5,756 bases of DNA from Acidobacteriota bacterium (GTDB lineage Bacteria > Acidobacteriota > Terriglobia > Terriglobales > Acidobacteriaceae): contig QIAR01000362.1 of NCBI GenBank assembly GCA_003225595.1, forward strand, positions 1 through 5,756, given 5' to 3'. Of this stretch, positions 1 to 5,756 are shown piece after piece. Position numbers and translations under genes: made by a program. The notes below the pieces were generated by a model, which saw only the letters and a program-made list of their open reading frames with translations, was not told the origin of the DNA and did not search any database. How positions within the stretch are numbered: the stretch's first letter is position 1; every line of letters starts with the position of its first letter.

Positions 1-2616
1 AGTAAGGCGTTCCCCTATGGCCGGCTCCTGCAATTAGTGAATCTCCCCGACCAAGAGCCTTACGAAGCTAGACGGGTGCAGCAGGCAGAGACTGCACTAT
101 TGCATTTTCTTCAAACGAACGGATTCTTCAAGGCACAAGTCCACACATCGACCCAACTTGACGAAGCACATCATCTGGCCAATGTGGCCTTTCAGATACA
201 GCTAGGAAAACGGGCAAAAATCGGCCGTGTTGAAGTGCAAGGACCTCCGCCGCAAGAAGCACAACGGCTCTTGCAGACAACGCGCTCGCTGCGTGCGAAC
301 CTGACCGGTGCATCGTTGAAGTCTGGGAAACCATACACCTCCGAACGCCTGAAGGCTGGCACAAACCGGCTTAAGGCGTACCTGATAAAACAGAATCGCC
401 TGGCAAGCCGCATCCAGGTGAGCCCACCGCAATATCATCCTGATACCAATCGCGCGGATTTCACAATCAACGTGGATGAAGGCCCCACGGTGGTCGTGCG
501 TACGACTGGAGCCCGGCTCTCGTGGATCCCTTTCCTTGGAGAAAGGACCAAACGAAAACTGATCCCGATCTACGAAGAAGGCTCGGTCGATCGTGATCTG
601 GTGGATGAGGGGAAACGCAACCTCATTAACTATTTTCAAGGCAAAGGCTACTTCGATGTGCGCGTGGACACGGCATTCCAGCAGCAGCCCCAGACTATCT
701 CTCTCGTATATGCCATCACCAAGGGAAGACGCCACAAAGTAGAGGAGATCGCATTCCGCGGCAATCACAACATTGCGAAGAACGAACTCGAAAGCCATAT
801 TGCGATTGAGGAGAAGCATTTTTTGTCAGGAGGCCACCTTTTGTCACGAGGGCGCTTCAGTGACAAGTTGCTCCGGCAGAGCATCAACGACTTGAAAGCG
901 GTCTACCACGATCGCGGATTCGAGGATGTCTCCGTCGATCCCGAGGTAGTGGATAAGGAACCGAAGATCTACGTCACTTTCCAGATCACGGAGGGTCCGC
1001 AGACCCAAGTTGAGACTGTGAATTTTCAGGGCACTAAGGAATTTCAACCCGCGGCCCTGAGTCCTCCGGAGGGGTTCCAGTTGCGCGCGGGCGCACCTTT
1101 CTCGCCGCGACGCATGTCGGAAGATCGTGGCCACATGCTCGCCGTGTATCTGGATCACGGTTACTTGCGCGCTGAGGTCAAAGCCAATGTGACTCGACAC
1201 CCGGAGGATCCTCACAAAGTCGACGTCACATACAACATCACAGAAGGACAGCAGGTACGCGTGGCGCAGGTGGTGATTGCGGGCGAGAAGGTGACGCGCC
1301 CAGTTCTGATCTCCAAAATTGCGGGTATTCGGCCGGAGACCCCGCTCAGTCAGGGGAAGCTGTTGGAGTCGGAGAGCGAGTTGTACAACCTGGGTATTTT
1401 TGACTGGGCCAGCATCGGCCCGCGCCGGCCGATCACCGATCAAAGCGAGGAAGAAGCCGTGATCAAGGTGCACGAGTCGCGTCGGAATACGATCACCTAT
1501 GGTTTCGGATTCGAGATTTCCCGGCGAGGCGGTAGTGTGCCGTCAGGGACGGTAGCTGTACCGGGTTTGCCAACCATCGGACTCGGCAAAGCGAAAATTG
1601 CTCCCAGCGAACAGACCTTTGCGAGCCCCCGCGGCTCGGTTGAATTTACACGGCGCAACCTGCGCGGGTTGGGAGAAACCGGCGCGATTTCTTTGCTCAT
1701 GGCACGCCTCGATCAGCGCGTGCTGGCCACTTATAGCGATCCACGTTTTCGCCGGACTAGATGGAGCTCGCTGTTCAGCATATCCGCCGAGCGAACAACG
1801 GAGAATCCTATCTACGCAGCCAGGTTGGAAAAGGTGTCGTTCCAACTCGAACGGATAATCGATAAGAAGAAGACCACTACTGCGCAGGTACGCTACAGCT
1901 TTGGTAAGACAGACCTAAACCAGCTGCTGGTTCCGGACCTGGTATTGCCACAAGACCGATCGGTGCGTCTGTCCACGTTCTCCGGCACCATCATAAAAGA
2001 CACTCGCGATAAGCCGCTGGATGCTCACCGCGGCTTGTTCCAGACTTCCGACCTTGGAATAACCAGTAAGGCCATCGGAGCCAGCGCGAACTTTGCACGT
2101 TATCTGGGACAGCTAGCGTATTACCGCGAGATCGGTGGTGGGATCGTGTGGGCCAACAGCATCCGCCTGGGATTGGCGAAGTCGTTCGGTAACAGCGACA
2201 TTCCAACCAGTGAGCTGTTCTTCACGGGCGGCGGGACTACGCTTCGTGGTTTTCCGGTCAACGGAGCCGGACCACAAAGGTTCGTAACGGTTTGCAGCGA
2301 TCCAAAGGATCTTTCCACTTGTGACAAGATCACCGTGCCGGTCGGCGGTAATCAGCTGTTCATTCTCAATTCTGAACTCAGGTTTCCCCTTCCCATCATG
2401 AAAAATCTAGGAGCGGTGCTGTTCTACGACGGGGGAAATGTTTACGACCGCATTAGTGTCAGCCGCTTCGTCCAGGACTACTCGAATACCGTCGGATTTG
2501 GCTTTCGGTATAACACTCCGGTTGGCCCAGTCCGGTTCGATATTGGGCGCAATCTGAACCCGGTGACGGGGTTCAGGGCAACACAATTTTTTATCACCTT
2601 AGGTCAGGCCTTCTAA
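1..2616 (+). CDS. Omp85-family outer-membrane assembly protein (BamA/TamA type), 5' partial
   Basis: This is an outer-membrane beta-barrel protein of the Omp85 superfamily, which folds and inserts other proteins into the outer membrane. Residues are numbered from the GTG at 37. The periplasmic part is a string of POTRA domains: a partial one to about residue 58, then about 59-150, 151-231, 232-322, 323-406 and 407-485. Each ends in a strand such as FTINVDEGP, VTFQITEGP or VTYNITEGQ. The barrel spans about 486-859, a normal size for 16 strands. It carries NLRGLGE (541-547), DTRDKPLD (655-662), the L6 motif LRGF (736-739), FYDGGNVYD (796-804), TPVGPVRFDIG (827-837) and a C-terminal beta-signal FFITLGQAF ending in Phe. 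The frame is open from base 1, and no signal peptide follows the GTG, so the true start lies upstream. The tamB-like gene follows 26 bases downstream, suggesting a TamA-like role, but six or more POTRA domains exceed TamA's three and BamA's five. Family assignment is firm; BamA versus TamA is not. Confidence 0.95.
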   Translation, partial: SKAFPYGRLLQLVNLPDQEPYEARRVQQAETALLHFLQTNGFFKAQVHTSTQLDEAHHLANVAFQIQLGKRAKIGRVEVQGPPPQEAQRLLQTTRSLRANLTGASLKSGKPYTSERLKAGTNRLKAYLIKQNRLASRIQVSPPQYHPDTNRADFTINVDEGPTVVVRTTGARLSWIPFLGERTKRKLIPIYEEGSVDRDLVDEGKRNLINYFQGKGYFDVRVDTAFQQQPQTISLVYAITKGRRHKVEEIAFRGNHNIAKNELESHIAIEEKHFLSGGHLLSRGRFSDKLLRQSINDLKAVYHDRGFEDVSVDPEVVDKEPKIYVTFQITEGPQTQVETVNFQGTKEFQPAALSPPEGFQLRAGAPFSPRRMSEDRGHMLAVYLDHGYLRAEVKANVTRHPEDPHKVDVTYNITEGQQVRVAQVVIAGEKVTRPVLISKIAGIRPETPLSQGKLLESESELYNLGIFDWASIGPRRPITDQSEEEAVIKVHESRRNTITYGFGFEISRRGGSVPSGTVAVPGLPTIGLGKAKIAPSEQTFASPRGSVEFTRRNLRGLGETGAISLLMARLDQRVLATYSDPRFRRTRWSSLFSISAERTTENPIYAARLEKVSFQLERIIDKKKTTTAQVRYSFGKTDLNQLLVPDLVLPQDRSVRLSTFSGTIIKDTRDKPLDAHRGLFQTSDLGITSKAIGASANFARYLGQLAYYREIGGGIVWANSIRLGLAKSFGNSDIPTSELFFTGGGTTLRGFPVNGAGPQRFVTVCSDPKDLSTCDKITVPVGGNQLFILNSELRFPLPIMKNLGAVLFYDGGNVYDRISVSRFVQDYSNTVGFGFRYNTPVGPVRFDIGRNLNPVTGFRATQFFITLGQAF

Positions 2617-2633
2617 AGAGGGTCGAACCGATT

Positions 2634-2637
2634 GAGG
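2634..2637 (+). promoter_or_regulatory. Ribosome binding site of the tamB-like gene
   Basis: GAGG lies 5 bases before the ATG at 2643, inside the 26-base gap between the two genes. It supports this ATG over the in-frame ATG at 2658, which has only a weak AAAAG stretch in front of it. The gap holds no recognisable promoter and no hairpin terminator, so the second gene is probably read from the same transcript as the first. Confidence 0.65.
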
Positions 2638-2642
2638 CTGTC

Positions 2643-5600
2643 ATGACTCACAAAAGAATGATTGGCTGGATATTGGGATCCATTGCGGCTTTATTGGTTG
2701 TCGTGGTAGTCGCCGGGATTTTCACTTTGAGGAGCGGCGGTTTTCATCGTTACGTCCTCGCGAAGATTGTGGAAAGTACCAACGAGGCTACTGGAGGCCG
2801 GACGGAGATCAAGAATTTCGATTTCCACTGGCGTAACTTGAGTGCTGACGTTTACGGGCTCGTCCTGCACGGCACGGAGAAAGACCCTAATCGACCGCTG
2901 CTCGCTCTCGATAAGCTCTCAATTAATCTCAAGATCATCTCCGCGCTCCATCGCAAGGTTGACCTTAACGAGATCGTAGTTCAACATCCCGTGATTCACC
3001 TGATCAGCGATAGGGATGGCCGCAGCAACATCCCGCAACCAAAGCCCAAGAAAGAAAGTGCGCCCGTCAACGTTTTTGACCTCGGCATCAAACATGTGCT
3101 CCTCACGAATGGCGAGATCTATTACAACCAGGAGCGCTCTCCGATCGAAGCAGAACTGCATGATCTGCAGACGGAAATCCAGTACGAGATTTTGCAAGCC
3201 CGTTACGCCGGCTCCATGTCTTACCGGAATGGCCGGCTCCAGATGGGAACCTCTGCGCCGCTTCCACACGATCTGAACGCGAGTTTCACCGCCACGCCTT
3301 CTCTCCTGTCCATTACACCCGCCGTTCTGAGAGTCGGGTCTTCTCAGGTGCGGCTGGAAGCAAACGTCAGCGACTTCGGAAATCCGAAAGTCGATGGGAC
3401 GTACCAGATACTGATCCATACTCAGGATTTCAAGCCGCTAATGACCGGTTCATCCGTTCCTGCCGGTAATATTAATCTCTCCGGCTCACTGCGCTACCAG
3501 AATTCGGAGAACGAGCCTTTCCTTCGCAACGTGGTCGTCGAAGGCCGGCTTGACAGTCGCGAACTCGACCTGTTGCTTCCACAGGCTCACGCCGCGGTTC
3601 GCGCCATACATGGGCAATACAAGCTGGCCAATGGCAACCTGGCGGCCAGTGATATTGGCGCTGACCTGCTCGGCGGCCATTTGAGTGCTGAGCTCACCAT
3701 GCAGCACATGGACACGACGCCGGTGTCGCGCCTGAGAGCTTCCGTGCGCGCTATTTCACTGCGAAGTATTCGTGAGGTGGCGAACTCTGGAGACCTCAAG
3801 CGCGTGCCGGTGACAGGGCGCATCGACGGTGGAGCAGACGCCTCCTGGACCGGCAGCATGACCAGCCTCAAAGCAAAATCCGATATCTCGCTCAAGGCTG
3901 CGGTCTCGCAAGACTCCACCGCAAGACAGACGCTGGTTCCGGTGGATGGGGTTATCCACGTCGATTATGATGGCACACACAACGTAATTGCCCTGCGAGA
4001 CACGTTCTTCCGTACTCCTCAAACCACTATCGATGTGCACGGGATCGTCAGCGACCATTCGGATCTGCGTGTTCAGGCGAGGACCAACGATTTGCAGGAA
4101 CTGAGTGCCCTGGCAGCAGCGCTTCAAACACCAAACAATGAGCGTACAGCTGGTTCCACTCCGGCCAAAACGCTGAGCATCTCGGGCTCCGCTGTTCTGA
4201 CGGCGGCAATGCAAGGCTCAATGAAAGACCCGCGGATCACGGGACAGGTTAACGCTCAGAATCTACGGGCCGATGGTAGCGAATGGCGCAGCCTGCAATT
4301 TGCTCTTCAGGCCAGCCCCTCGGGAATCAGCCTGCAACATGGCTCCCTGATTGCCGCACGGCAAGGGCAGGCTTCGTTCAGCATGAGCGTCGGACTGAGA
4401 CAATGGAAGTACCTCCCTTCCAACCCGATCGCGGCGAATCTGTCGGTCCGGCAAATGGCAGTCAATCAACTGCAGAAATTCGCCAAGCTGGACTACCCAG
4501 TCAGCGGCAATTTGTCGGCGGATATTTCAGTGCGCGGCTCGCAGCTCAACCCAACAGGAAACGGCTCCGCGCAAATATCGCAAGCACGGGTCTATGAGCA
4601 GACTGTTCAGAATCTGTCGCTTCAGTTTCAGGCGGCCGGCAACTCGGTCAAATCGACTCTCACTGTGAAACTACCGGCGGGTTCGGCGACAGCACATTTG
4701 GTCTACTACCCGAAAAATCAGGGATACGAGCTGCAGATGAATGCTCCAGGGATCAATCTGGCGCGGCTCGATGCCGTCCAGCAACGGAACCTAGCGCTCA
4801 CTGGCACGCTCACGGCCTCGGCCAGCGGCAAGGGAACGCTGCAGGATCCTCAACTCATGGCTACGGTGCAGATCCCACAGCTTCAGGTCCGACAGGCCAG
4901 CGTCAAGGCGATCAAAGCCCAAATGAACCTGGCCGATCACCACGCGAATCTGACGCTCGACTCCGAATTCGCCAATGCTTTTGTGCGGGCACGCAGCGAG
5001 GTGAATCTGACCGGCGATTATTACACCGTGGCAGCCATTGATACGAAAGGTCTGCCGCTTGAACCGCTGATAGCGCTTTACAAGCCGGTGCCAACCCAAT
5101 TTCGCGGTCAGTTGGAATTCCATGCCTCCGCCAAAGGCCCGCTGAAAGATAAATCGCGCATGGAAGCTCACCTGATGATCCCGACGTTAACCGCGGCTTA
5201 CCAGGCGATCCAAATCGCGAATGTTCGTCCCATCCAGATTGACTATGCTAACTCGGTGGTTGTGATCGCACCCAGTGAGATCAGGGGCACAGACACCTCG
5301 GTCCGATTCGATGGTGAGGTTCCGCTGAAGGGCTCTGCCCCTCCGAGATTGAATGTCTTGGGAAGCATCGACATGCAGTTGCTGCGCATCATCAGCCCCG
5401 ACGTGCAGAGCTCAGGCAAACTGAATATCGACCTCCACGCCACTCGCAGCATCACGCAGGAGTTGGGAGTGCAGGGAAAGGTCCGGTTGCAGAATGTCTC
5501 GCTGGCTATAGCGAGCGCGCCCATGGGAGTCGAAAACGTGAATGGAATTCTCGATATCCAGAACACAGATGTGCGGATCAGCCAGCTCACAGGTCAGCTT

Positions 5601-5756
5601 GGAGGCGGCGAGATTACAGGCGGAGGCGTCGTGACCTATAAGCCGCAAGTGCAGTTCAATATTGCGCTCGATGCGAAGGGCGTTCGCTTGCGCTACCCGG
5701 AAGGGTTGCGGGCCGTTCTGAACAGCAACTTAGTGCTGAGTGGCACGACGGAAGAT
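2643..5756 (+). CDS. tamB: TamB-like translocation/assembly module protein (DUF490 family), 3' partial
   Basis: The reading frame runs 1038 codons without a stop to the window end. TamB is anchored in the inner membrane, spans the periplasm as a long beta-rich groove, and works with an Omp85 partner. It is also linked to phospholipid transport with other AsmA-like proteins. The amino terminus is MTHKR followed by one hydrophobic helix (about residues 7-29, with a run of valines) and no lipobox, so it is a signal anchor. Next comes an AsmA-like region with TGGRTEIKNFDFHW, LLALDKLSINL and a DGRSNIP loop leading into a Pro/Lys linker (126-141). The body is alternating polar/hydrophobic strands in repeated modules headed by glycines at 275, 392, 515, 622, 721, 822 and 925. 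From about residue 900 it resembles the start of the DUF490 domain, including VRLRYPEGLRAVLNSNLVLSGT (1014-1035). I see no cysteine. E. coli TamB has about 1259 residues, so a few hundred are probably missing here. Another AsmA-like protein is possible but less likely, given the RYPEGL segment and the Omp85 neighbour. Confidence 0.92.
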   Translation, partial: MTHKRMIGWILGSIAALLVVVVVAGIFTLRSGGFHRYVLAKIVESTNEATGGRTEIKNFDFHWRNLSADVYGLVLHGTEKDPNRPLLALDKLSINLKIISALHRKVDLNEIVVQHPVIHLISDRDGRSNIPQPKPKKESAPVNVFDLGIKHVLLTNGEIYYNQERSPIEAELHDLQTEIQYEILQARYAGSMSYRNGRLQMGTSAPLPHDLNASFTATPSLLSITPAVLRVGSSQVRLEANVSDFGNPKVDGTYQILIHTQDFKPLMTGSSVPAGNINLSGSLRYQNSENEPFLRNVVVEGRLDSRELDLLLPQAHAAVRAIHGQYKLANGNLAASDIGADLLGGHLSAELTMQHMDTTPVSRLRASVRAISLRSIREVANSGDLKRVPVTGRIDGGADASWTGSMTSLKAKSDISLKAAVSQDSTARQTLVPVDGVIHVDYDGTHNVIALRDTFFRTPQTTIDVHGIVSDHSDLRVQARTNDLQELSALAAALQTPNNERTAGSTPAKTLSISGSAVLTAAMQGSMKDPRITGQVNAQNLRADGSEWRSLQFALQASPSGISLQHGSLIAARQGQASFSMSVGLRQWKYLPSNPIAANLSVRQMAVNQLQKFAKLDYPVSGNLSADISVRGSQLNPTGNGSAQISQARVYEQTVQNLSLQFQAAGNSVKSTLTVKLPAGSATAHLVYYPKNQGYELQMNAPGINLARLDAVQQRNLALTGTLTASASGKGTLQDPQLMATVQIPQLQVRQASVKAIKAQMNLADHHANLTLDSEFANAFVRARSEVNLTGDYYTVAAIDTKGLPLEPLIALYKPVPTQFRGQLEFHASAKGPLKDKSRMEAHLMIPTLTAAYQAIQIANVRPIQIDYANSVVVIAPSEIRGTDTSVRFDGEVPLKGSAPPRLNVLGSIDMQLLRIISPDVQSSGKLNIDLHATRSITQELGVQGKVRLQNVSLAIASAPMGVENVNGILDIQNTDVRISQLTGQLGGGEITGGGVVTYKPQVQFNIALDAKGVRLRYPEGLRAVLNSNLVLSGTTED

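Noticed and set aside
202..1473. Long minus-strand open frames of about 205 and 209 codons opposite the Omp85 gene
   Set aside because: They lie wholly antisense to clearly conserved POTRA coding sequence, resemble no family I recognise, and are explained by codon bias in the real gene. The shorter minus-strand frames elsewhere were rejected for the same reason.
1598..1858. Plus-strand frames of 86-104 codons in other phases (also 3016-3276 and 4283-4597)
   Set aside because: They overlap the two real genes out of frame, have Cys/Trp/Arg-rich improbable compositions, and show no family resemblance.
2617..2642. Possible terminator or promoter between the two genes
   Set aside because: The 26-base gap contains no inverted repeat followed by a T run and no recognisable -35/-10 pair. 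It is too short for more than a ribosome binding site.
2658..2660. Alternative start of the TamB-like gene at the second ATG
   Set aside because: It would remove the positively charged MTHKR ahead of the membrane helix and lacks a good ribosome binding site, whereas the ATG at 2643 has GAGG at a suitable distance.
17..3240. Exact 12-base repeat ATGGCCGGCTCC at 17-28 and 3229-3240
   Set aside because: About one shared 12-mer is expected by chance in a window of this size. The flanks differ, and the copies fall in different genes and reading phases.
2919..5648. Minus-strand open frames opposite the TamB-like gene (for example 2919-3419, 3756-4214, 4791-5171)
   Set aside because: The plus strand is continuously open from 2643 to the window end with a coherent TamB-like protein. 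The antisense frames show no motifs and no start signals.
1..5756. A mobile, defence or otherwise novel system
   Set aside because: There are no transposase, integrase, nuclease, repeat array or inverted-repeat signals, and both genes are recognisable envelope-biogenesis families with similar base composition.

Overview
The window holds two genes on the + strand, tightly spaced and almost certainly co-transcribed. Both encode parts of the Gram-negative cell envelope. The first (bases 1-2616) is the 3' part of an Omp85-family outer-membrane protein gene (BamA/TamA type). It shows one partial and about five complete POTRA domains followed by a complete C-terminal beta-barrel. The second (2643 to the window end) is the first 1038 codons of a TamB-like gene: an inner-membrane signal anchor, a long beta-rich periplasmic body, and the opening of the C-terminal DUF490/TamB domain. 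Only 26 bases separate them, with a GAGG ribosome binding site 5 bases before the second ATG. No stretch over 300 bases lacks a gene, and I see no RNA gene, mobile element, CRISPR array, promoter or terminator.

Organism: a diderm bacterium with G+C in the mid-50s (estimated by eye from a few lines). The Omp85-tamB pairing and the wording of both proteins fit Acidobacteriota (Terriglobia-like). Examples are the third POTRA with IPIYEEGSVD...NLINYFQGKGYFDV, and the TamB amino terminus with TGGRTEIKNFDFHW. This placement rests on memory of family patterns, not on a search, so it is moderate at best.

How they work together: in Proteobacteria, TamA (an Omp85 barrel with three POTRA domains) and TamB (inner-membrane anchored, spanning the periplasm) form the translocation and assembly module. 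That module is implicated in outer-membrane protein insertion and, with other AsmA-like proteins, in phospholipid movement to the outer membrane. Here the tamB gene is paired with an Omp85 protein that has at least six POTRA domains. The likely product pair is therefore an envelope-spanning TAM-like machine with a BamA-like or extended barrel partner.

Both genes are cut by the window edges: the first lacks its start and signal peptide, and the second lacks its C-terminus. The window looks like ordinary envelope-biogenesis sequence. The points worth a second look are the POTRA-rich partner, a roughly 100-120-residue periodicity in TamB, a cysteine pair in barrel loop L6, and an insert in the first extracellular loop.
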